64,000 nt of DNA from Apiosordaria backusii (taxonomy: Eukaryota > Ascomycota > Sordariomycetes > Sordariales > Lasiosphaeriaceae): NCBI GenBank assembly GCA_030549205.1, contig JAUKTV010000011.1:1178001-1242000 (forward strand). Direction: 5' to 3'. The notes below the pieces were generated by a model, which saw only the letters and a list, made by a program, of their open reading frames with translations, had not been told where the DNA came from and did not search any database. A program made the position numbers and the translations under genes. Below are positions 23,711 through 35,200 of the stretch, in pieces. The first letter of the stretch is position 1. Each line of letters opens with the position of its first letter.

Positions 23711-25199
23711 TCAATACCCCAAGACAAGCTCCGTTTTTGTCGAAAAGACATTCTCCAGAGCATCTCGGACCTCGAACTCCTCCATCACGGACCCGAACCT
23801 GCGTAAAGTTAGCACACACCGTCCGGCAGCTAGAGATCAGTCGACCTGGAGACGGTTGAAAATCAACATACCCATAACATCTAACCTTGCCCGCCAGTTC
23901 ATCAGCCAACTTCTTAAAATCCTCCATCTTCAGAGCATTAATCCCCGGGTGTGCAACCACCATCCCCCACGCCATCACGGGCGTGATCTCCCCATCAAGA
24001 TTCAGCTTCTGGCTGAGATCCATCAACGTCACCAGATCTGGTTTCGCCAAATCCCACGTACGCGCCTCTTGTCCTCCAACCGTACTACTATCATTGGTGC
24101 CCTGACTGTGACTGTTAATTCCTACATTATTGCTGTGGCCAAACGGGATGTCGGTGGACATCTGAGTAAACGATTCGGGTGGGTACGAGGCCATGAGAGC
24201 ATGCCCACAGGGCTCAACTCCGTCTGATTCGGCGGTTCGATTTAGAAGCCATGGTATGTGTTCCATGCAAGGTCTCTCGAGCCTATTTTCTTCTGCCGAG
24301 AAGGTGTGGCGGGGTGGTTAGCTTGACTTTCTGTTTTGCCATCTCCTGCTCTCGAACCTTCCTTCTCTCATCGGTGGCATAACCATGTGGTGATGTGAGT
24401 GGGGTTTGGTGTAGCAGTGGTGTGAAACAGGGCATATGAACAGATGGCGTTGAGCCAGCCTGCTCTCTGGGTAGGAAGTGATGAACTGGCCGTGGAGGGG
24501 GTGTCCTACGTTAACACAAAATCGATCCCAACTTGCTCGTAATCCAGATTTGGATCTGGAATCGGCTGGTTCTCAAATCCTCCCATGCCTCCAGTGTTTG
24601 GAGACAGACCAACATGATGTCCCAGCGTGCCTGTTGGCAATGGAGATGTAGTGAAGTTGCTCGTATTGCTGGATATTGGTGCATAACTTCCGTTGATACT
24701 GGTGGGACCCGATGTGTAGCTGAGACTCGGGTTGCTCATGGAATCATCTAGCAGACTTGGACCTGCCACAGCTACCCCTTGATTCAGGAGAGCCTTGAGT
24801 TGGCGATTCTCTTCGGCCAACTGTTCTTTATCCTGCGAAGCGTGGGTGAATGCTTCTTTTAGCCGAAGGACTTCGTCCTCGAGGGCCTTGATATATCGTT
24901 CTTTGCGCTCTCGATGCGTCCTACAGTGCGCCGTGGGTAAGAAGCTTGCATGGCTGAAGATTGTTCCTGAGGCCTACTTACCGTTGTGCCTGCCGGTTCA
25001 GCTCTTGTCGCCTGGTCAGCGCAGGCTTGCTGTCGGGCTTCGGGCCTCGGCGTTTTTGCGGTTGCCCATCTTTCGTTGTCGTTTTCTTGTCGGTGATATT
25101 TTTGAGAAAATCGAGATTCAGCGAAGACAGCGGGCCTGTGTCCTGATCTGAGGGCCCCGCGTCAAGGTTGTGATCGTCTGGCGATAGTGACGAAGACAT
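23711..25199 (-). CDS. Fungal bZIP transcription factor with conserved C-terminal domain
   Basis: Four exons: 25199-24982, 24920-24510, 24282-23872 and 23798-23711. They give 375 residues. The basic region ALTRRQELNRQAQRTHRERKER (about 60-81) has the N-x2-A-Q-x3-R signature of Pap1/Yap-like factors but T-H instead of the A-F of true Yap proteins. It is followed by a leucine zipper (IKALEDEVLRLKEAF...LAEENRQLKALL). The middle is Ser/Pro/Asn-rich. The C-terminal part (LERPCMEHIPWLLNR...GHALMASYPPE...GFGSVMEEFEVRDALE) is the conserved tail of a Sordariomycete bZIP group. The third intron acceptor was chosen because it restores FVLTLERPC across the junction. Start is the ATG at 25199; there is no in-frame ATG upstream. 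The target genes are unknown. There are no Yap-type Cys-rich domains. Confidence 0.9.
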
Positions 25200-26970
25200 G
25201 TCGGTCTCTACCACAATTGGAAGATACCTAATCAACGCTAATCATGAGACCTGCTGTCAGTGTACATTTTCGGAAGCTAGAAGTGGTTTTTTTTCTTGCG
25301 CGTCGCATGTGCGCCTACAACGCAGACATGCGAGTCTAATAGGGACGATGGCGTGGTGTGAGCCGAGGCAAGCTCGAATGCGCCGCGCCGAACACCGTTC
25401 GAGTTTGTGAAAGACAGGGCAGGGTGACGCGGAACCTATAGAACAAAGACACGCACCTACCCCAAATTCAAGTACTCTTAAGCGTACAACAAAAACAGCT
25501 AATAAACAAGAAACTTGAAAAGTGTAGCAGTGTAGACAGTTTGTTCCGCCGTTGTCAACGATCGGGGCTCGGGTTGACGATTTGCTGCGCCTACTTTATG
25601 CGGGGTCCATTTGGAATTGTGAGTCTGGCGTGCCTGAGCTTGGCAGCTAGATTGGGGGTGCGAGTTATCTGCAATCAAGTAATCATGAAACTGGTGCCGA
25701 GGGGACAATGTTAGAGGATGGAAAATCGACCTGACCGGCTTGGTTCAAGCCTCCATCTTATAAGAGGAGCCCTCGGTAGGCAACTTGCCAACAATCTTCA
25801 GATGACTGAGACGAGCGGATGATTAGGGACAAGAGGCCGAAGCTGACCCCAAGCCGAGCTTCAGGTATCACCAGTCCCACCGGAGTTCCAAGCTGAAGAG
25901 GGACCTGAGTGCGCGCGGGGATGGAATCCACTGCGGGCAAGGCTCCCAGATCTCTGGGTGAAGCAGGGGATCCCAGGCCACATGATGAGCTGTGGGGTCG
26001 ACTGTTTCTAGAGAACCCGCACCTTGGTTTCTACATTTTGAGGAGGACTCGAGAGAGCCTTGAGCTGTGTATGTACTTGAGAAAAACATGAATTATAGCA
26101 TTGTTCTGGAAGCCGACAAGCCGAGGGTTTAGTGCAGAGAGGGTGACCCCCACGAAGAGCTAAAGGCTTGGCGGTCAGGGTTCTGTACCCTCTTGGCATC
26201 GCATCTTATCGAGTGAAGGGACACCAAGGTCAAGATCCATCAGGACTGTGGTGGCTTATATTGATTTTTCTGTTCTTTTCTTGGAATAACTGTGGAAGAA
26301 ATCTCGTGCTTTGGAGAATGGGGCTACCACGAGAGCCTCAAAGAGATCACTTGAGGTTACCCGTGGAGTCGAGCAGGGGGTTGTCTGGTGGCTTGCTCCC
26401 GCAACGATCAAACACCAAGCTTTTCACCTAACCCATGGCCAAGATATACCGTCTCAGGCTAATGACGGGGTGGCCAGGGTTTAGTTGAGTCTAGACAGAC
26501 GTCATCTCGATCTGCTTAATGAAGCTGCTGTGTGGTGGACTTGAGCTCGAGTCATGACAGCTGTGCTATGGCACGCATGCTGCGTTGAGATCTTTAATTC
26601 ATCGTTGTTGGGCTCAGCCGTTCTCAGCTTCATCATTCCAAGTGAGAAGTGGAAGTCACGGCCTGGTAGCATAATGAAAACGTTACGTTACTCATCACAT
26701 GAGAGTGCACTTATCTCTCGGGAGCTCCTGCCGCGGAGGAGTTGAGATGGACCTTCCCATCCAGGACGGCTACCTACCTACTACAATTCAACCTTCGCAA
26801 TGAGGAGCCCAAGCTATTCCAGACATCCCCAATCTAACCTCCCATCTCTACCCAGCCAGCCGGTGTCAAGCCCCGGTATGATTGTCTCACCTTGATATCT
26901 CACCTGTATCATAATTCGAGCATACAATACCACCACCAAGTCCACACCAGCAACGCATCATCCCGCAGCC
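25200..26970. other. Intergenic region between bZIP and acyltransferase genes
   Basis: Divergent promoter space of 1.77 kb. No frame has convincing composition or splicing. The 150 bp before 26971 is C/A-rich leader sequence for the acyltransferase. Confidence 0.45.
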
Positions 26971-28193
26971 ATGCCCTGCCTCACCGCCAACCCCCTCCCC
27001 CTCCCCCACCCCCTCCGCGGCCTCCTCCTCCTCCTCCCCTTCTTCTCCTCCGTCTTTCTCGCCAACCTCCTCCTCTCCCTCCTCCCCTTCATCAAACCCT
27101 TCCTCCCCTCCCCTTTTCACAACCTCTCCTCCCTCATCGCCGGCACTTTAGTCTACCGCTTCATCCAGCACATCTTCACCACCATCAATTCCGCAGAAAT
27201 CACCTTCTCCGGCGACACCCCCCTCAAGCACGAATCTGCCATCGTCGTATCCAACCACGTCGCCTGGTCCGACTTTTACCTCGTCCAAGCCGCCGCCGAC
27301 AGGGCAGACATGGGAGGGCACACTCTGTACTTTGCCAAGGCGGCGCTGAAGTGGGTGCCGTTCCTGGGGTAGGGGCTCTGGGGGATGGGGATGCCTACTG
27401 TTACGAGGGAGTGGACGAGGGATAAGCGCGAGTTGGAGAGGGTTTTTAGGGGGGTGAGGGTGGATGGGTGGAAGACTTGTGAGTTTATTACTTGCTCTAC
27501 TTGGGGCAAGGGGGGCTAATAGGGGAATAGGGCTGGTGTCGTTTTCGGAAGGGTCACGGTTTACACACAAGAAGTATCTTGAGTCGAGGCTATGGTGCGA
27601 GAAGAATCACAGGCCTCAGCCGGAGTATTTACTGTATCCGAGGACGAGGGGGTTTATTGCTACGGTGATGCATTTGAGGAAGGCGCCGCATGTTAGGGCG
27701 GTGTATGATTTGACGTTGGCGTATCAGAAGGGGGAGAAGTTTCAGCAGGCGCCGTATGTCCCCACTTTCACACCTGGAGAAAAAAGTGCTGGGAGCAAAA
27801 AGCTGACTGAGAAGAATAGCACGATGTGGGAGACTGTGGCCGTTCCGAGGTTGAGTTTGGGGGAGGAGCAAGGGGGCCAAGGGTACAGATTCCATGTGCA
27901 CGTGAGGAGGTTTCCGATTGAGGAGTTGCCTGGGGATGCGGCTGGGCTGGCGAAGTGAGTGACCCCCTTCCTGATTGCTTCGAGCTGTGCTCGAGATACT
28001 CGCAAGACTATGGAATTGATGCCGATTAGCTAACATCCTTGTCATACATAGGTGGCTGGAACAGAGATGGATCGAAAAAGGAAGGTGGTTAAAGGCACGG
28101 AGGCTGAGGTGGGCGAGTGTGGATGTGCTGCGGAAGACTGACGGGATTTTCGGGGGGGTGGGGAGGGTGGTGGATGATGATTCGCGGTCATGA
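26971..28193 (+). CDS. AGPAT/PlsC-like glycerolipid acyltransferase with one in-frame UAG
   Basis: Four exons: 26971-27478, 27531-27753, 27820-27954 and 28052-28193. They give 335 codons. The N-terminus has two hydrophobic membrane segments (about 16-45 and 50-65). The PlsC fold is marked by NHVAWSDF (NHx4D, H96/D101), FAKAALKWVPFLG, the MP-VTREW strand, and FSEGSRFT (EGSR block, about 176-179). This resembles the Cst26/lysophospholipid acyltransferase group, which transfers acyl-CoA chains to lysophospholipids at the ER. Codon 134 (27370-27372) is TAG, in the block that in relatives reads FLGWGxWxxGMP, so a Trp codon is expected. Everything downstream stays in frame and conserved. As read, translation would give only 133 residues, before the EGSR block. 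It could be a pseudogene, an editing site, or a base error. The third exon junction could alternatively be read through, as that intron is 66 nt and open. Confidence 0.85.
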
Positions 28194-31100
28194 CGGTGCC
28201 TGTGAGGGATTAGGTTCTGTGTTTGCTGGAGAAATTCCGTCTAGTCTTGCCCTGGAATTGTTGTTTGCTACACAATTAGAGTAGAAACCAAGCAGCATCA
28301 CCATCATTATCATTGTCGGCTTACAGAGCGGACACACGCGAGACATGTGATGGTCATGTGAGCGTGGTAAACATGGTGATGGGCTGATTTGGGGTTTGAC
28401 GAAGGCGTGCTGTGATACGGGAAAGTTATTGATCATGACGCCCCCCACCACTTGAGATGTGAGAAGTCTAACGCCTTGAGCGGGGAAAATTTGTCTGGTC
28501 AATGATGTATGGAGAATGTGATGCGTCAATTCAGAAGCATTGGAGGTACAAGACCGTTGTGTGATCCAGCATTCTCGGGAAACATTTCCGCTTCGTGGTG
28601 GACTGGAGACTGGCCGGTGTATCTATGGCTTCTCATTTGTCGAGACACGAAGCTAAAGGCATCTTCAAACGGGTAAGCCGAGTGAACATGATAGTTCACA
28701 TCAACTGAGACAATTATAGCGTCTTGATGTCTCACGGCAGGAAGCAAGCAAGCTTACCAACTGAGCTAATCTGCTGTGGACAAGCCACTGAGATCACAGC
28801 TTATGCTTGAAATCCAATAAGGCAGGAGCGCTATGTAAGAATGAAGAGCTGAACAACTGTTTGTTTGACCGTGGGGTAATCATTCGAGGCAGGGGTAGCA
28901 CTGCAGTCCATGCCTGCAAACAAAACAGAAAGGATCACGAGGGAGGCCTTCGATTGCAATGTCTTACTATTACCTATACAGAGTCTCGCTTGTGGCTTGT
29001 CACAGCGTCACAGCTCAGAGACAAGGGGACCAAGTGTAAGCGTGTGACAGGAGTAAGGTAATGTCAATCAATTTTTTTATCCCGCAAATAATTGATCATC
29101 AAAAGAGTGACGGTTTGTCGGGAAAGGTGTCTGTGACCATTTCTGATTTAAGACAAAGCCCAGTCCGCGGACCAACCACGGGTGAGAAGCTTGATGCCAC
29201 TGGAAGCAGGCGATCGAAGATCGGCTTTCATTCCTGTAAACCTTATGAGGGGAGGACAGGAGGGGTAAACTACTGGGAGGTGAGAGTCAATTGCTCCATC
29301 ACGTGGTGGTAATTATCAGTAGTGTTGAAGTGCTGGGCTTGGATGTTGAGTGACATTGGGAGAGGGTTGGGTGTGGCGCCAAGGGATATGCAGTCCCTTT
29401 TGAAAATCGACTGTTTGTGTCTGTCGTCATATCAACGTCTCGGTCTGAAGACAATGAGAGACGGGATAGGGGGGAAGAACTCGGCTGAACTCTTAGTCCC
29501 CAACCGCTTCAGCCATGGCAGCGGAACCGGGTGAGGTCACCCATCAAATGTTTGTTGGACGGCCGAGTCGTCCCCAAAGTTTGACAGAGCCGTTCGTGCT
29601 GTGCTTGGGTAGCAACAGGCCAAATTGAAAGGCAACGGATGAGACCGCGGTGGTATGGAGAGGCACGAGAGGGCCCTTCGTCTGCCATGTGATGGGTTGC
29701 ATTGTGTATGCAGTCTCGTTCCACCGAGACACACCATCAAGCCGCCTCATAATGTGATGGTAATGCAGCTCAATAGCCTCAAGAGGATGAACACTGCAAA
29801 AGGGACGAGAATAGGTGCTGTTGCTGGTGAAAGCATGAGATGCCCACGCAGCTACCCGCATCAAACTATCACCTGGGTGCTTGCTGCAGGGAAATGCCAC
29901 CCACAGAACTGGAGCGGTGACCGACCTCTCGTCCAAAAAATGCACTCAAGCATGCTGCATCAGCGGTGATAGGTTCTTGGCTCCATGCCGGCACACTCCC
30001 TACCCCCTCTCCTACTGGTCATGGTCTGTCCCAAATCATGCCTAGATTTTCAGGCGTCTGGTTGACAAGGAGTTTATCTCTCTTGACGGAGCAGAAGTCC
30101 GGCGGGGTGGGCACCATACCAGATGATGCAGGGTCGGGGTCGGTTGGGACGCGGAGGGGTCAGTTTGAGGGGTAACTTTGAGTCCAACGCCTTGAGGAAC
30201 ACCGATGAAGTCATTTGTGGATGCAAACCCTATTGAAAATCGAGCGATGATCGAGGCGGTCTAGATGAATTCTGGGGTAGCAGGAGGGGTCTCTGGGTAT
30301 GGAACTCGTCAATCGGCCGAGATACGGTTATTACCAGCGTGTGTCATTTGGTATCTGGTGCGACTGGAAGCCATGCAGGAGAAAGAGAATCAGCTAACGA
30401 GTGGCTTGATGGAGGGGGGTGACGTTGTGAAGATCTGTTTCCTCACTTCTTTGACCGGGCCGCAGCGATTGGGTAAACCAGGAGTGGCTAATAAAAAAAA
30501 GCTGACTGATGGCATGTTAAATGTTTCAAAGACACAGAAGATGAGTTCTCAGAACTGCAACATGAATGGAAGTTCCCCAACTGGCAATTGCTGTGTGGCC
30601 GGAATGCGTGGTCAATGCTGGGCCCATCGCGTTTGGTGGGAGTCAGAGTCCTGGGGTATTTACCCCGCCAAGTGCCAAACTCAGGTCAACCCTAAACCTG
30701 ACCACTTCAGCTGAACAGCTTGAGCAAAGCATGACGAAAGAGAAAGATTCGAAACAACCTGAAGAACAGCCGTATTATGGCTACTTTGAGTTTCCTTTCA
30801 CAGCACTGCAACGGCTGAATGGGTAAGCATTGTTTGTGTTGTTTTTTGAGACTGAAGCTGCCAAAATGAGCACTACCTTGGTTCCCGGAACACCCGCTAG
30901 CACACAAGTGGCACTAATACTGCCAGGGAACATCCTAGAAGAAGCAGCTGACACACTGCTGGTTGGACAAGACCGACCGACTTCTTCCCCGCTTCCAGCG
31001 GCACCCCACGTTGCGCAAGAAGAGGGAGAAAGCCGTGGGTACTGCTTCATTCATATCTCTTGAAAACAATACGGCAAGCAAAGCCGGGACAAACATCTGA

Positions 31101-32212
31101 GTAAATAAATGATAGCATTGCCTGAGCCACATAGCGAATGGGAAGCAAGTGGCACAGACGGACAGACAGACAAGACAGAGACGGAGACACCCGACAGACA
31201 ACACCGGTGCCGGCGCTCATTCTTGCTGCGGAACACCTCAGGCTGGTTGCTTTTAAAACACTGACTACGCGCGCCCATCAACTCGCCAATCACCCACAGA
31301 CAAACCCGCCAAGGGCCAAGGAAACAAAGGGCCTCCCCACTTAAACTTTGGCTGGGAACAACAAAACCCACCTGGGCCCGAGTCAACGACGACGACACCT
31401 CTGGACACCTCAAGCCAACACAGCCAGCACCACCAGGCCGTATCCTTGCCCAAGGACGACTGCCACAGCTGTTCCGTGTTCTGCTGCCCGCCTTGCCTGA
31501 GAATTGTCGCGCCGAGCCGAACCAAAGCCCCGCGAGCGAGTCGTCTCCTCAACACTCCCTGGGCCTGTGCCCGCAACAAACCGCGACCGAGGGCGTGCGT
31601 GCGTGCTGTACGTGCTCCAGCTGCTATCGATAACGAGGTCCCGAGACCGTTCTGCTCTATAAGTGCCCGCCTTAGAGCCGCCATCGAGCCCAGCCTGCCT
31701 TCTCTGGCAAGCGAGCGGTTCTTTGCTGTCGTCCATGTCCGCAGAGTGACCACCGGCACTTCCAGCCAGCGCGACATCTTGACCCAATTGCCCCCAAACC
31801 ACGATACCTTCACGTCAAGCGCAGCATGTCTCAGGCCTGTGCTGGGTTCTAGCTTTTGGCATCTTGGGCCTCTATTGCCCTCGCTCCGGCCCCACCCTGG
31901 AACATTTGTCTTGCTCTCCAGTTACCAGCCACACGCCTAGAAACCTTCAACGACCAGCCTCAGAGCTGTCTGCTTGACACACAGTCAATTCTCCTCTCTA
32001 GACAAAAAATCACCAAAGTTACAACTGCAAGTCCCTCGATGCTCGACTTCACACTCGCCAGGGGATACCCTTGAGCCCGTCCTCCGCTTACCTCCGCATA
32101 CCTCCGCACTACCACTCGCCCAGGTCGCTTTGGCGAGGAATTTCCGCCCATTTTTACCGCTGTCAATGGTGCCGAATGAACAAAGAGTAGCCAGAATAGT
32201 CAATTCGTTGCA
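28194..32212. other. Four-kilobase region without a supported gene, RIM15 leader at right
   Basis: No convincing coding frame on either strand. A tRNA A-box-like fragment lies on the minus strand at about 28743-28775 without a T arm. The segment 31,400-32,212 is C-rich, full of CT tracts and short frames, and probably holds the promoter and a long 5' leader of the RIM15-type kinase gene. Long leaders are usual for this gene class. Confidence 0.4.
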
Positions 32213-35200
32213 ATGGAAGAAGAGCCTACCCCACCAAACATGCTGGCCCCGCCGGTCGTGGCCTCGCTCCGGGCCGGCGGCATGGAGAGGTCGCTTAGCG
32301 AGGATATCCGGGAGGAAAGAGAGGAGCTCCGAGAGGCTGCCGAGCAGACCCTCAATGTCCTTTTGGACCTCAACCTCGACGGAACGATTCGATGGGTCAG
32401 CCCATCTTGGGTTGACGTGATCGGGACACCACCGGAATCCGTTGTTGGAACAGCAATTGCAGACCTCATTGTCAGCGAGGACCCAACCATCTTCTCCAAA
32501 GTTGTCCAGGACATGAAGGATGATGACAGACGCAGCCAGTTTATACGATTTGCTGTCAAGCTGGGGCCCATGGCGAAGCTTTACCCAATTCAGATGATTG
32601 GGGAGCCTGCTGATGAGATGCCGCCCCCCACTGTTGAACTCGAGGCCCAGGGTATTATGGTGTACAGCGGTGCGTCTGAGGGGGAAAGTCATGTAAGTTG
32701 TCATGGAAAAGATCTCTATGGATTCTGGCACTAATGCTTTGATGTCCAGAGCATGTGGATGATCAGACCCTGGGTAACTCCGCGAGAAATCAAGATCGAC
32801 TTACCAGCGGTTATTGTTGATTCCCTTGGGTCCGGTGCTGAGATGTTGGCGAGTTACTTGACCCAACTTGCAGAATCCGGACTTGACGACCCGGCCCTTC
32901 ATCCCCCACCCCTTCCGGTTCTCTGCCGGATTTGTGAACGCCAGATCTCCCCCTGGTGGTTTGAGAAGCATACAGATCTCTGTTTACAGGAACATCGCGC
33001 CGAAATGGATGTTCAAATGGCGCAGGAAAATCTGACCGAGCACAGAAGCGCAATCGTCAAAGTTCTTGATGCGTTAGGAGAAGGCCGACGGAGTCGCTCC
33101 TTGATCGGAGAGCCGTCACCACCGCTGGCTGCTGAGTACAAGGGGTTGCTTATAGGGCCGCCCACCTCAGCCAACTCCTCACCCGGGACCTCATCACCAG
33201 TCCCTGGCGCAGGTCGGTCGCGAGAACGATCTTCGGGATTTGGACATGCGCGAGCGCGTTCTTTTGCCGTCCGGCGACCGCAGGTTCGAATTGTCGAACT
33301 CTTGCTGGATCTTTGCGATACCGCCATTGAAATCAGCACGCCGGCTATCAGAGAGTCGCCCCAACCGTCTGGCGAGTTTCGCACGCAGTCTCCCCAGTCA
33401 GAAGGACGGATCACGCAGGTTTTACAGTGGGAGACCCCTGGGACCAACACACTGGAACAGGAGCACGGACTTGCCCTGCTATGTGCTGATACAGAAAAGG
33501 TAGCCCGAGACAAGGTTGAAGCCGTCTTCCGTCACCGACGCATCTTGGAGTATGCGGAGCGAATTCGCATCGAATTCGCCTACCTTGTTCAGGACTGTAT
33601 CGACGCCGCCTTGCGCAAAGCCGCGAGAATTGCTTCAGGACGCCTCAGCGACTCAACTGAAGACGAAGACGAAACCGCCGTCATTGCACCACCTCGGGCG
33701 GAGGAGGACATCTTTGTGGGAAGTTTTGACGAGCCCCCTTCTGGTTTGGCCCTGGCACTACAAAATGCAGATATTGATGAGGATCCCGAAAGGCGGCGCT
33801 TGTCTGCCGTCCAGTCTACAAGGTCGAGCAGCCCCCGAGAGTGCCCAACCCCGCGATCGCACCGAGGTGCCATAGCCAACTTCTCGGGTGCTAATCAGTC
33901 TCGACGGGAGTCTATGATCTTTGAGAGCGATGCGGGCGGAGATAGCGACGGAAGTTTACGATCAGCATCCGTGGCGTCCAGGCCGCCGCCGCGAACTGAT
34001 TCACCAATGTCAGAATTCAGCGATCTCCGCCGGCAGGCAAGCTCGCGGCAACATCATCGCAGGAGTCTGATTCTCCCCGGAGCCGTGTCCCCGCGGCGTC
34101 AGGAGTCGCCCTCACGCACGGGCCCGCCATCTTCTCCCCTTCGCATCCACAAGCCTCGTAACTTCCCCTTTCCTTCAGACGGTCTTATATCTCCTGAGGC
34201 GTCGCCATTGCTCACGAATAGTGAGTTCACCTCACCGAGCGTCCCCCATCATATCCATCACAGAAGGCAGTCTTCGGCTGCTGTTTCGGCGTCCACTGGA
34301 GACTTACTCCTGGGCACCAAACCGCCTGTTTCGCCGCGGTTGGCGCCTCAAGCCAAGGCGGTGCCTCCGTCGATCAAAGACTTTGAGATCATCAAACCCA
34401 TCAGCAAAGGAGCTTTCGGTAGCGTCTATTTGTCCAAGAAGAAGTCGACAGGCGAGTACTTTGCCATCAAAGTACTCAAGAAGGCTGACATGGTCGCCAA
34501 AAATCAGGTTACCAACGTTAAAGCGGAACGAGCCATCATGATGTGGCAAGGTGAAAGCGACTTTGTTGCTAAACTGTACTGGACCTTTTCGAGCAAGGAT
34601 TACCTCTATCTCGTGATGGAGTATCTCAACGGAGGCGACTGTGCCGCACTGATCAAAATCCTGGGGGGTCTATCCGAGGACTGGGCGAAGAAGTATCTGG
34701 GCGAGGTCGTCCTCGGTGTTGAGCACTTGCACAGCCGCGGAATCGTTCATCGAGATCTGAAGCCTGACAACCTGTTGATTGATCAGAAAGGCCACCTGAA
34801 ATTGACTGACTTTGGTCTTTCACGCATGGGGTTGATTGGCAGACAGAAGCGGGCTCTGAATAGTGGCACTGACGCAGCCCCCGATTTGCTCAAGCAAGGG
34901 CCATTTGCTCGGTCAACATCCATGGCATCATCCCGATCGACTTCCATGGACCTCCAGGGCCGCAGTCACTCGCCTGGTTCCACGCCGCAAATGACCCCTA
35001 GCGATTACGCCGTGAGCCTAGGGCAACCCTCATACTTCAGCCTTGGGACCTTATCCCAGGAACCACGCCGTATCTCCACCCAGCGCAGCGACAGTGGTGG
35101 TAGTGAAGCGCTGTCGCAGATGCTCGGCAATCTGTCCCTAGCTGATCCTCAAGTGAGCTACTCGTCATCGGCCATTCTTTCTCCTGCGGAGGCGAGTGAA

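Noticed and set aside
27371..27409. A 39-nt intron that would remove the UAG in the acyltransferase
   Set aside because: It is too short for a fungal spliceosomal intron, and it would delete the conserved GxWxxGMPxVTRE block.
28743..28790. tRNA-like A-box (D-arm) sequence on the minus strand
   Set aside because: The 5' third resembles a tRNA (TTAGCTCAGTTGGTAAGC), but no anticodon arm of proper length and no T arm with TTC follow. At most it is a tRNA relic.
31265..31940. Overlapping 130-180 codon frames on both strands before RIM15
   Set aside because: C/T-rich leader sequence gives long open frames on both strands. No motifs are present, and its position fits the 5' leader of RIM15.
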